This document shows positions 7,480 through 14,789 of a DNA stretch of 33,921 bases, piece after piece. The DNA is taken from NCBI GenBank assembly GCA_902766125.1, contig CACXCG010000037.1:1-33921 (forward strand), in the 5' to 3' direction. This DNA is from an uncultured Spirochaetaceae bacterium. Lineage in GTDB: Bacteria; Spirochaetota; Spirochaetia; Treponematales; Treponemataceae. The notes under the pieces were generated by a model that was not told the origin of the DNA, did no database searches, and was given only the letters and a program-made list of their open reading frames with translations. How positions within the stretch are numbered: the first letter of the stretch is position 1; each line of letters begins with the position of its first letter. Position numbers and translations under genes: made by a program.

Positions 7480-8361
7480 TTACTCTTTTGGTGTAATGGT
7501 AATCTTGTCGATGATAATGCTTACTTCTTCAATCAGAATGCCGGTGTAGCGTTCAATGTTGTCAATGATGTACTGCTGCAGATTGTGAATTTCTCCGGTA
7601 AGCTGTTTTCCAAAGGGAACATCTATCGTAATGATGAGCCGGTATCCGTGACTGTCGGTTTTTATTGAAAGTTTTTTTATGCGGATGTCTGCATCGTATT
7701 CGCTTACACAGTGCATGGCCATCTGGCTGAGTGCTGCTTCGGAAATTTCTATGCGGCCTTTTTTGCTGAACTCTGGCGTAACAATGGATTTTTCCGACAT
7801 TTTTGAATCAGCACCAGTTGCTGCAACGGCAACCGTTTTTTTGCGTCCTTTCAGAATTTCACGGATTGAATTGTAAAAGATATGTGAATAGCTTTTTTTA
7901 ACTTCAATTGCGGGAACAGGAATGACATGCTTTCCTTCAATCTGCCGGGAACGGATTGCTTTTTCTATGTCTTCACGCGAAGCAATATCTTCAATCTTGA
8001 TTATTTTTTCCGGGGGAGGAAGCTGCAGCCGCACTGCAATTTTTTCAACCATTTTTTCGCTGGTACCCAGCAGGAGAATTTTCTTAATTTTAGATTTCTG
8101 GAGCGTACGGGCAACCTGATCCCGAACTTCTTTGTCGTCAAAAAGAGCAGCACGAACTGCACCCATGTAGGTCTTTTCGCGTTTTGCCGATTTTCCGGCT
8201 AAGATTTTGTCGTCCTGTATCAGAAGACCGTCATCTATAAGCGCTGTAATGCCGTATTTTTGTGCAAGCAGTTTTGCCCTGAAACTTTTACCGGTTCCGC
8301 TTTCACCTACGAGCGCATAGACCTGCATTCCTCTGTTGAGCAATTTAGAAAAAATGTTCAT
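7480..8361 (-). CDS. P-loop ATPase fused to an Asp23-like C-terminal domain
   Basis: 293 residues. The N-terminus has a Walker A motif GESGTGKS (residues 19-26) in a small P-loop domain to about 165, with DDGLLIQDDKIL and KKILLLGTSEKM segments. After a Ser/Thr/Lys linker (about 170-200), residues about 204-290 resemble the Asp23/DUF322 alkaline-shock fold (ISEAALSQMA...VSEYDADIRI...LIITIDVPFG...IERYTGILIEEVSIIIDKI). The role is unknown. It lies 6 nt after the pseudouridine-synthase gene and is probably co-transcribed. ATG 8361 has no Shine-Dalgarno but has a TATACT 10 nt upstream. An internal ATG at residue 12 (adjacent GAGGA) is the alternative start. The P-loop is seen directly; the Asp23 assignment is from pattern. 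Confidence 0.7.
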   Translation of the reverse strand: MNIFSKLLNRGMQVYALVGESGTGKSFRAKLLAQKYGITALIDDGLLIQDDKILAGKSAKREKTYMGAVRAALFDDKEVRDQVARTLQKSKIKKILLLGTSEKMVEKIAVRLQLPPPEKIIKIEDIASREDIEKAIRSRQIEGKHVIPVPAIEVKKSYSHIFYNSIREILKGRKKTVAVAATGADSKMSEKSIVTPEFSKKGRIEISEAALSQMAMHCVSEYDADIRIKKLSIKTDSHGYRLIITIDVPFGKQLTGEIHNLQQYIIDNIERYTGILIEEVSIIIDKITITPKE

Positions 8362-8367
8362 GCTTAC

Positions 8368-9336
8368 TTAGAGTATAAGTTTTCCGTCCCAATTTAGCAA
8401 GTTATTTTTTAGAAAATTTTTAAATTGCTTAGGGATTTTACAGACAAGTTCTTCCGGTAAGCCAATGCTGTTGCAAGGGTCAAATCTAAGGCGTACCGCA
8501 TGCAGAAAAAACGCAGGGAATGTCGCCTCGCTGAACGGGACGGCACCGTATGCGCTGTCTCCGGCAAGTGCATGGCCATGGAAAGCCGACTGTGCGCGTA
8601 TCTGATGCTTACGGCCTGTCTGTATGTCGTATTGAATCAGGGTTAGGCTCTTATTGCCGTTTGTACAGAGCGGAATGGCTTTAGTGACAGCCTGTTTGCC
8701 TGCGGTGCCGTCCCGGCTTACGGTTACCGTATAAAGCGGCGGTTTTGCATGAGAATCATCTATGTAGTCACACCAGTCTTCTTTTTGAGTAAGATTTCCC
8801 GTTGCAATGCCAATATATGTTTTTTGTATGAGGTGCTGTTCAATCATACGGGAGACTTCTGTTGCACCCCGTAAGCTTTGCGAAATGACAAGCAGTCCTG
8901 AAGTGTTTCTGTCCAGACGGTGCAGGGGAGCGGGAGTAAATGCAAGAGAAGCGTGTTCTGCCTTTTTGTATGCACGGGCGATTATGTCTGCTACCGAAGC
9001 TTCCTGTTGCGATGCAGGCTGAACGCTGATTCCGCAGGGTTTATTGATAATGCGCACATGTTCGTTGCAGAATACCGTCTCAAAGGTATCTTCGGGAATA
9101 AAAAAGGGGTCTTTCTCCTGGTTTTCAGGTTTTAAGAGGACCGTTGCAATGCGAAGTCTGTCACCGTTTTGCACAATAACCTGAGGATTTGTCTTTGTTC
9201 CGTTTAGTTTTATAAGCCCCTTTCTGAGTGCCGCAAATACCGAATTCCGGCTTTGGGAAGCTAAAAGAGGCATTAAAATGTGGTCCAGACGGCGCCCTGA
9301 ATCATCAGAACCGACTGTTAATTCCGTAAAGTCCAT
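8368..9336 (-). CDS. RluA-family 23S rRNA pseudouridine synthase (RluC/RluD-like)
   Basis: 322 residues. An N-terminal S4 RNA-binding domain (about 14-63: RRLDHILMPLL...LIKLNGTKTNPQVIVQNGDRL) is followed by the RluA catalytic core: IINKPCGISVQP, HRLDRNTSGLLV with catalytic Asp142, LIQKTYIGIA, the RKHQIRAQSAFHGHALAGD segment and DSAYG. It isomerises specific uridines in large-subunit rRNA; the exact sites are not readable from sequence. ATG 9336 has no Shine-Dalgarno and follows tandem -10 boxes by only 8-13 nt. The gene diverges from the Rnf-like operon and precedes the P-loop/Asp23-like gene in a two-gene unit. Confidence 0.88.
   Translation of the reverse strand: MDFTELTVGSDDSGRRLDHILMPLLASQSRNSVFAALRKGLIKLNGTKTNPQVIVQNGDRLRIATVLLKPENQEKDPFFIPEDTFETVFCNEHVRIINKPCGISVQPASQQEASVADIIARAYKKAEHASLAFTPAPLHRLDRNTSGLLVISQSLRGATEVSRMIEQHLIQKTYIGIATGNLTQKEDWCDYIDDSHAKPPLYTVTVSRDGTAGKQAVTKAIPLCTNGNKSLTLIQYDIQTGRKHQIRAQSAFHGHALAGDSAYGAVPFSEATFPAFFLHAVRLRFDPCNSIGLPEELVCKIPKQFKNFLKNNLLNWDGKLIL
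8372..8377 (-). promoter_or_regulatory. Possible internal -10 before the P-loop/Asp23-like gene
   Basis: Minus-strand TATACT inside the last codons of the pseudouridine-synthase gene, 10 nt before ATG 8361. No -35 is evident. It fits the local pattern of -10 boxes placed just before start codons, but it may be chance. Confidence 0.3.
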
Positions 9337-9344
9337 TTTATGCT

Positions 9345-9355
9345 ATTATAGTATA
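9345..9355 (-). promoter_or_regulatory. Tandem -10 boxes of the pseudouridine-synthase gene
   Basis: Minus strand carries TATACT (9350-9355) abutting TATAAT (9345-9350), 8-13 nt before ATG 9336. Predicted leaders are only about 2-7 nt. No convincing -35. The mirror-image element on the plus strand serves the Rnf-like operon. Confidence 0.5.
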
Positions 9356-9399
9356 AAAAAACACCTTTTGCTACTAGACAAAATCGTGTAATACTATAA
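9347..9399. repeat. 9-bp inverted repeat spanning the divergent promoter region
   Basis: TTATAGTAT (9347-9355) and ATACTATAA (9391-9399) are exact reverse complements 35 nt apart. Each arm includes the -10 region of one divergent gene, so the intergenic region is nearly symmetric. This could simply be two similar promoters, or one operator recognised at both ends. Confidence 0.55.
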
Positions 9400-9400
9400 A
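9368..9400 (+). promoter_or_regulatory. Promoter of the Rnf-like operon
   Basis: TTGCTA (9368-9373), 18-nt spacer, TACTAT (9392-9397), with an overlapping TATAAA at 9395-9400. The predicted transcription start is about 9404-9407 against ATG 9410, so the leader is 3-6 nt. This is the only promoter-like element before a nine-gene run with no sizeable gaps. Confidence 0.45.
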
Positions 9401-9409
9401 ATAGAGAGT

Positions 9410-9889
9410 ATGACACAAACGGAAAGCCAGTTTCATGCGCTTATAACCAATCCTGTGCTGCTTGCCTGCATCTGCAGCTGGTTTTTTGCGCAGCTTATCA
9501 AAACACTTATCAAGCTGTTCTCTGGAAAAGTTCACAGCATTGCGGAATTGTTTGAACTTCTGGTGTGGCGTACTGGTTCCATGCCGTCAAGTCATGCTGC
9601 CTTAGTTTCGTCTCTGTGTACAACCATCGGTTTCCGCTCCGGCATTTCAAGTGATGTGTTCATTCTTTCCGTAGGTTTTTTTCTGGTAACTATCCGTGAT
9701 GCTATGGGTGTCCGCCGTGCAAACGGAATTCAGGCAAAAATGATAAACACTATTGGCCGTGCGCTGTCCGAAAAAGGACTTATTGAATACAAACCCATCA
9801 AAGAGGTGCAGGGACATACTCCTCCGGAAGTCATGGTTGGATGCCTTTTGGGATTTTTCATAGGATTGGCGTTCAGCGTGCTTAAGTAG
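9410..9889 (+). CDS. Divergent PAP2-family membrane protein (DUF212, YuiD-like)
   Basis: 159 residues, polytopic. It carries the hallmark TGSMPSSHAALVSSL (residues 55-69), IRDAMGVRRANGIQAK and GHTPPEVMVGCLLGFFIG of the 'acid phosphatase/vanadium-dependent haloperoxidase related' family. Members are membrane-embedded and distantly related to PAP2 lipid phosphatases, but their reaction is not established. It is the first gene of the Rnf-like operon. ATG 9410 has at best a weak AGAGAG upstream and follows the -10 by about 10 nt. Its TAG is directly abutted by the ATG of the next gene. Confidence 0.85.
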   Translation: MTQTESQFHALITNPVLLACICSWFFAQLIKTLIKLFSGKVHSIAELFELLVWRTGSMPSSHAALVSSLCTTIGFRSGISSDVFILSVGFFLVTIRDAMGVRRANGIQAKMINTIGRALSEKGLIEYKPIKEVQGHTPPEVMVGCLLGFFIGLAFSVLK

Positions 9890-11275
9890 ATGAACTCAAT
9901 TATAAAAAGTGGTATCGCAGTTTTTATTTTCCTCGTTTCTGTTCTGCTGATGGCGTTGTTTAGAATTGTTCCCGTTTCAAAAATCTGGAGCCACTACAGC
10001 GTTCTGTATGTACAGGATTCTGTTTCCGAACAGGAAGTTGTTGACCTGCTTACCAGTCATGGCTGTTCTGATGTCATTGCACTTTCTGTTCAGCATGTAC
10101 CGTTTGTTTCATCCATTACGCCGGTAAATCCGCTTTCGTCAGATTACATTACGCGTCGCTCAGAATACTTTTTTGATCAGACTAAAACCTACCGCCTGTA
10201 TTATATTCCTGCGTCTCAGGAAAAACAGACTGCAGCTTCTCTTTCTGCATTACAGGATGAACTGAAGGTTTCTGCGGGCGTTGACGGTTCGCTTCAGTAT
10301 CCGTTTGTTGTTCCGCTGGTGTGCATGCTTGTCTTTGGGGTGCTTATCTTTCTGTCTCGTAACCGTCTGGTGTTTTTTGCTGCAGGTCTTGCTCCGGTGC
10401 TCTGTTCTTTCTGTGTGCCGCTGTATCCTGCTGCAGCCGCGGTCATTCTGTTCATTGCTGCACTGTTTTTTGCAGAACGATTGTGGCTTAGAGACGGCAC
10501 TCTTATGGCGCTTGTAAAATCAGTTTACATTGATGTGCTTGCCGTTGTTCCTGTCGTGATTATGTCTCTGCTTTCTGGGCACGCAATCCTGCTGTATCTG
10601 CTTTCGCTTCTTGCCTGTGTGGCTGCAATCTACGGAATGTGGCAGCTGACCGTAATTCTGGACAGCCGTAAAGCGTTTACCTTTGTTCCCATTTTCTCTG
10701 CGTTTCAGATTCCGGTTATGGGAAGAAAAAAATCTTACGTGCTTATTTCGCTTACCGTTCCGCTTCTTGCTCTGCTTTTGTTCTTTCTGCTTTCTGCGCG
10801 TTTTATGCCGGCTTCAAGTGTTCAGTCCATCTGTATTCCTTCTCCGCTTGAAGATTCTGACGGAGGAGAGATGCTTGTCGACATGAACGATTATTTTTCC
10901 TGGGCATGGAATACCGTTACTTTTCCGTATAAGAATCTGAATGAACCGCAAACTGCTTCTGTCAAAGACGGAGACAGTGTTGTCATTCCGCGCTATGCAA
11001 AAACAGATGCCGGGGTTACCAAAACGTATGAAACGGTTTTTACGTATGATTCATCTTTCAGAAAAGAATTGATTGACGGTATACTGGATTCAGAAAGTCC
11101 TGCCGTTGAAAAACTGCTTTTGTCCGAAGGAAGTTCTGTGCGGGTAGGTTACAGGACAAAATCTCAGGCAAAAACCAGTACCGATTCTGTTTCGCTTGTT
11201 CTTATTCTGGTGGCACTGTCTATACCGGTGCTGCTGTATGCATATTACTATTTTGTTGGAAGTCGAAGGATATGA
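9890..11275 (+). CDS. Unknown polytopic membrane protein coupled to rnfC
   Basis: 461 residues, not recognised. Visible topology: an N-terminal membrane segment (about 8-28), a soluble, probably periplasmic domain (about 30-137), a block of about six hydrophobic segments (138-156, 159-178, 180-198, 212-229, 231-252, 282-302), a second soluble domain (about 303-432) with a DMNDYFSWAWNTVTFPYKN stretch, and a C-terminal membrane segment (434-455). No cofactor motifs are visible. It starts immediately after the previous stop (TAGATG), and its own stop overlaps the rnfC start by 4 nt (ATGA), so translation is linked to the Rnf-like genes. It is probably an additional subunit or assembly factor, inferred from position only. 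Confidence 0.75.
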   Translation: MNSIIKSGIAVFIFLVSVLLMALFRIVPVSKIWSHYSVLYVQDSVSEQEVVDLLTSHGCSDVIALSVQHVPFVSSITPVNPLSSDYITRRSEYFFDQTKTYRLYYIPASQEKQTAASLSALQDELKVSAGVDGSLQYPFVVPLVCMLVFGVLIFLSRNRLVFFAAGLAPVLCSFCVPLYPAAAAVILFIAALFFAERLWLRDGTLMALVKSVYIDVLAVVPVVIMSLLSGHAILLYLLSLLACVAAIYGMWQLTVILDSRKAFTFVPIFSAFQIPVMGRKKSYVLISLTVPLLALLLFFLLSARFMPASSVQSICIPSPLEDSDGGEMLVDMNDYFSWAWNTVTFPYKNLNEPQTASVKDGDSVVIPRYAKTDAGVTKTYETVFTYDSSFRKELIDGILDSESPAVEKLLLSEGSSVRVGYRTKSQAKTSTDSVSLVLILVALSIPVLLYAYYYFVGSRRI

Positions 11276-12579
11276 AAACAGTTCATAATTTTGTAAAGTC
11301 AGAAGATGCTCTGTTCTCTTCTTCCGTGCGTTCTTTTTTACCGCAGGATGCGATTGTTCCGTTTCCGTCGGTATCTTATAACTGCATGGTTGAAAAGGGT
11401 GCCCTTGTTTCAGAGGGACAGGTAATTGCATCTGCCATTCAGCAGGAATCAAACGTAATGGTTGGTGCTGACGTTCATGCTCCCATTCCGGGAACCGTAA
11501 CCGATATCATTACCTGTAAACTTGCAGACGGTACCGTCGGTTCTGCCGTAAAAATACATCTTTCCGGTGCATTCTCTTACCTTGGACGCAAACAGGAACA
11601 CACACAATGGTCAACGTTTACCGCTGACTATCTTCTGTCTGAACTTTCTCAAAAGGGTGTTGTAAATACCTTTGCTAAACCGGAAGCACTTTCAGCTCAA
11701 ATAAAGGCACGTGTATCCGTAAAAAACCGCTTTCTTGTGGTCCGCATGTTTGATGAAGATCCCAGCCGCGTAACAGATAGCTTTATTGCTTCGCGCATGA
11801 CAGAACAGGTTGTTGAAGGGGCTGCCATTACTGCCCGTGCGCTGAGGGCTATCGGTGTCATTTTTGCACTTCCTCAAAAACCGCTGTTTGTGCTTGATGA
11901 TTTTGTAGAAAAGATTCTTGGTGGCATTCCGTTCTGTACGGTAACCTGTGATACAAACCGCTATCCGTCTGGATTTGCACAGAATATTCTTCAGCAGGTA
12001 AGAAAAGCAATTGCTCAGGAAAACAAAGAGCCGTTTGGAAATATCAACCACCGCTGCCTGTTTATTGATCCGGAAACAGCAGTGTCTGTGTATGATGCCA
12101 TAGCGTTAGGAATTCCTGTCGTGGAGCGTTATGTGCATGTGACAGGAAAAGACCTTCCGTCTGCAGCACTTTTTAAGGTTCGTATTGGAACAACACTCGG
12201 TGCTCTTGCAAAGCAGTGCGGGGGACTTTCTACGGAAAAACCGAACATTATTGTTAACGGCCTGATTCGGGGTGCATTTGTAACCGACATGAACATTCCT
12301 GTTGGAAAGTATGTAAAGTCTGTTGAATTTGTTGACCGTTCTCCCAAAAAAGATCAGAAGTTTGCGCCCTGTATTCATTGTGGAAAATGCCGTTCTATCT
12401 GTCCGGAACATATTTATCCGGATCTTATTTACCGCTATTGTACCTGCGGAAAAATCGAAGAAAAAGGGTTGCTTGAAATCGTTGATTTGTGTTCTGACTG
12501 CGGATTGTGTAATTCTCACTGTCCGTCACGTCTACCGCTTTGCCAGGCAATTGCATCATTAAGGAGTCAGCAGAAATGA
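11272..12579 (+). CDS. rnfC: RnfC-like subunit with intact Fe-S clusters but altered NADH/FMN motifs
   Basis: 435 residues aligning by motif order with RnfC, the peripheral NADH-side subunit of the Rnf complex. The N-terminal barrel-sandwich region (GALVSEGQVIAS...ADVHAPIPGTVTDI), the SLBB-like middle (VRIGTTLGALAKQCGG), and two complete [4Fe-4S] motifs C367/370/373/377 and C407/410/413/417 are present. In canonical RnfC a glycine-rich loop (GLGGAxFPTH) and an ECEPY-type motif form the NADH/FMN pocket. Here those positions read KGVVNTFAKPEALSAQ and VRMFDEDPSRVTDSF, so the pocket appears lost. ATG 11272 overlaps the preceding stop. The rnfD start overlaps its stop as ATGA. Homology is secure; function as an NADH dehydrogenase is doubtful. 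Confidence 0.85.
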   Translation: MKTVHNFVKSEDALFSSSVRSFLPQDAIVPFPSVSYNCMVEKGALVSEGQVIASAIQQESNVMVGADVHAPIPGTVTDIITCKLADGTVGSAVKIHLSGAFSYLGRKQEHTQWSTFTADYLLSELSQKGVVNTFAKPEALSAQIKARVSVKNRFLVVRMFDEDPSRVTDSFIASRMTEQVVEGAAITARALRAIGVIFALPQKPLFVLDDFVEKILGGIPFCTVTCDTNRYPSGFAQNILQQVRKAIAQENKEPFGNINHRCLFIDPETAVSVYDAIALGIPVVERYVHVTGKDLPSAALFKVRIGTTLGALAKQCGGLSTEKPNIIVNGLIRGAFVTDMNIPVGKYVKSVEFVDRSPKKDQKFAPCIHCGKCRSICPEHIYPDLIYRYCTCGKIEEKGLLEIVDLCSDCGLCNSHCPSRLPLCQAIASLRSQQK

Positions 12580-13664
12580 CATATTATCAGGGTTTGGCAG
12601 ACAGGGTTACCTTCCGCCCGTACAGTTTTCTTTCACCCAGTGTTGCAGATTCATCGCTCGGTCTTTTGATTCTGCTGTTAGTTCAGGTTGTGCTTCTTGC
12701 TATAACCCGTTCCTTTAACTCGCTGCTTCTGGTGTCACTTACAACGCTGTCGGCTTTAGGGGCTGATATAGTCAATTCAATTTTACGGCAGCATTTTGAA
12801 CGCTCCTGGCGAATTGCAATCGTGCAGGGAATCATTGTAGGACTTCTGCTTCCTTCAACATATTCTCCGGTTGCTGCTGTTATCATTACTTTCTGTGTGC
12901 TGCTGCTTTCAAAATATGCATTCGGCGGTTTTTCAGGTCCGTGGGTAAATCCGGTTGCCATTACGGTTGCCGTTGCCTATTTTCTTGATATGAGTGCATT
13001 CCCGCTTTTGCAGATTGATTCCTCTATGCTGCAGAATCGTAATGCGGCGCTTTTACTGATTCAGGATGGTTCAGTACCCATTGCATCAGAAGACGCATAC
13101 TTTACCGCCTTTATGAACCGCACTATCTTCAGCGTGTTTAAGCTTGCCGTTCCTGAAGGATATGTGTCACTGTTCTGGGATACCGGTTCTCTCATTCCCG
13201 CATTCAGATTTAATGCAATAACCCTTATTTCGTCGATTATTCTGATTTCTCTTGATATGGTGGACTGGATTATTCCTGCCTGCTTTATGACCGTGTATGC
13301 TGTTCTTGTCCGCCTGTGCGGTCCGCTGGTTACCGGTGCCATTCCCATGCAGGGTGACATGCTGCTCGCGCTGCTTACCGGAGGAACACTTTTTGTTGCA
13401 CTGTATGTGCTTCAGTGGTACGGAACAACTCCTGCTACTGCCGGAGGAAAATGTGTGTACGGATGCATTGCAGGTCTGTTTGCATTTTTGATTATGGGCA
13501 TGGGAACGTCTCCTGTGGGATGCATGTTTGTCGTGCTTGCCATGAATATAGTTTCTCCCATCATTCAATATAGAGAAGACCTTTCTGTGTTCAAAACCGT
13601 TCACAAACAACTTATTCCGCGTATCAACGCAATGAAGGAGGTTGACCGTGTCGGAGACGACTGA
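12576..13664 (+). CDS. rnfD: RnfD-like membrane subunit lacking the FMN-attachment motif
   Basis: 362 residues, about nine to ten hydrophobic segments, RnfD/NqrB family: FRPYSFLSPSVADSS, a GPWVNPVAITVAVAYF segment matching the family NPAM region, and the C-terminal MNIVSPIIQYREDL. Canonical RnfD carries a [ST]GAT motif whose Thr binds FMN through a phosphoester. At the corresponding place (about residues 164-182) this protein reads DGSVPIASEDAYFTAFMNR, with no GAT. The later TDPVTSP motif is also changed (YGTTPATAGGK). ATG 12576 is set by AAGGAG at 12561-12566 and overlaps the rnfC stop (ATGA). An upstream ATG at 12540 in frame is less likely. Confidence 0.83.
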   Translation: MTYYQGLADRVTFRPYSFLSPSVADSSLGLLILLLVQVVLLAITRSFNSLLLVSLTTLSALGADIVNSILRQHFERSWRIAIVQGIIVGLLLPSTYSPVAAVIITFCVLLLSKYAFGGFSGPWVNPVAITVAVAYFLDMSAFPLLQIDSSMLQNRNAALLLIQDGSVPIASEDAYFTAFMNRTIFSVFKLAVPEGYVSLFWDTGSLIPAFRFNAITLISSIILISLDMVDWIIPACFMTVYAVLVRLCGPLVTGAIPMQGDMLLALLTGGTLFVALYVLQWYGTTPATAGGKCVYGCIAGLFAFLIMGMGTSPVGCMFVVLAMNIVSPIIQYREDLSVFKTVHKQLIPRINAMKEVDRVGDD

Positions 13665-14175
13665 AAAAACTGAACCTGTTGCAGAACAGGAAAGAAATAA
13701 TCAGCTCAAGACAGCAGGAATTACATTCGGCATCATGGTTGTAACGCTTGCTCTTTTACTGTGCTTTACGCTGCTTGCTCACAATTCATGGAACAGAGGC
13801 TTGCGTTCTGTTGTTTCTAAAACGCTTTCAGAACAGACGGGAACCGTTTACACCGTAAGTCAGGCCTTAGACCTTAACAGTACGCTTGAAACAGAATGTG
13901 CTGTGTTTACTATTTCACCCCGTGGTTTTACTGATGACGGATCTCGCTATGCGGTTATTGTACGCGTTACAACCCTGTATGGTCCGTTGGCTGCGGTCTA
14001 CACGTATACTGCGGGCGCTGCCAATGCAGAATTCCTTACGTATGCAGAACTTCATTCAAAGGCAAAACCACAGATTATTCAGACAACACAGGACACTGTC
14101 CTTGATTACTGGGCACAGAAGATTCCCGGTATTGTTAATGCTGCAAAGGTCAGTTCACCGGAGGTTCGTAAATGA
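13648..14175 (+). CDS. rnfG: RnfG-like subunit lacking the covalent-flavin SGAT motif
   Basis: 175 residues: a charged cytoplasmic N-terminus, one membrane segment (about 22-46, ITFGIMVVTLALLLCFTLLA), then an extracytoplasmic domain with an FMN-binding-like pattern (SRYAVIVRVTTLYGPLAAVYTYTAG). Canonical RnfG has GYGGxI and an SGAT[ST]S motif whose Thr is flavinylated. Neither is present; the C-terminal region reads TTQDTVLDYWAQKIPGIVNAA. I chose GTG 13648 because AAGGAGG (13635-13641) sits 6 nt upstream. The alternative TTG at 13642 has zero spacing. It overlaps rnfD by 17 nt and rnfE by 4 nt. Assignment rests on topology, size and gene order as well as weak motif similarity. Confidence 0.72.
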   Translation: MSETTEKTEPVAEQERNNQLKTAGITFGIMVVTLALLLCFTLLAHNSWNRGLRSVVSKTLSEQTGTVYTVSQALDLNSTLETECAVFTISPRGFTDDGSRYAVIVRVTTLYGPLAAVYTYTAGAANAEFLTYAELHSKAKPQIIQTTQDTVLDYWAQKIPGIVNAAKVSSPEVRK

Positions 14176-14789
14176 CAAAGAAAAAAATGTATGCTCTCAT
14201 TACTGCTTCCATAGCACTTTTAGTTCCGGCTCCCGGTCGCTTTGCATACGGACTTATTCTGGTAGTTCTTCTGATGCTTTTGGTTACCCTGGGAACCGTA
14301 TTCCGCTACTGGTTTACAAAACTGTCTCTTACTCAGCTGCTGCCTGCACTTTTAGCAGTCATGCTTATAAGTGTAGTTGTTCTGTATAAACAGCTTATTA
14401 TTTTATATGCACCGTTTACAGCACTGGTTATGGGATTTACACTGTATCTTCCTGCGCTGTCTGCGTTTGTAATTTCAACAGTGCATCATCCTTCAGAACA
14501 GTCTTTAGCTGCTCAGGTACATCAGAATGGAATCGTTGCGTTAAAGTTCAGCATTACCGCACTGGCATTCTTTTTGTTCCGGGATATCTTTGGATTCGGC
14601 ACCATTACTTTCCCGACACATACGGGACTCTGGGAACTGCAGCTGATTCAGGGTGCAGACAAAAACTATCTGGGAACGTTCTGGGCATCGGTACCCGGTG
14701 CACTTATCATTATTGCATGTGTTACGGCACTTCTTTCTTTTGTGTCACGCCATTTTGCAGAAGTAGAGGAGGCAATCGATGCTGAGTGA
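14172..14789 (+). CDS. rnfE: RnfE-like integral membrane subunit without cluster cysteines
   Basis: 205 residues, about six membrane segments, RnfE/NqrD family by size, position and the conserved FLFRDIFGFGTITFP segment (family: AIREILGTG...). In canonical RnfE two cysteines, in LGLCPLLA and TNCIVLG, bind half of the membrane [2Fe-2S] cluster shared with RnfA. Here these positions are Val18 (ALLVPAPGR) and Phe99 (LSAFVISTV). The only cysteine in the protein is near the C-terminus. ATG 14172 overlaps the rnfG stop (ATGA), with GGAGG 7 nt upstream. Confidence 0.75.
   Translation: MTKKKMYALITASIALLVPAPGRFAYGLILVVLLMLLVTLGTVFRYWFTKLSLTQLLPALLAVMLISVVVLYKQLIILYAPFTALVMGFTLYLPALSAFVISTVHHPSEQSLAAQVHQNGIVALKFSITALAFFLFRDIFGFGTITFPTHTGLWELQLIQGADKNYLGTFWASVPGALIIIACVTALLSFVSRHFAEVEEAIDAE

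Noticed and set aside
7469..7490. AT-rich stem-loop at the pcnB convergent junction
   Set aside because: Only 7 of 8 weak A-T pairs and no proper U-tract; not enough to call a terminator.
13642..13647. TTG start for the RnfG-like gene
   Set aside because: It abuts AAGGAGG with zero spacing; GTG 13648 has ideal 6-nt spacing.
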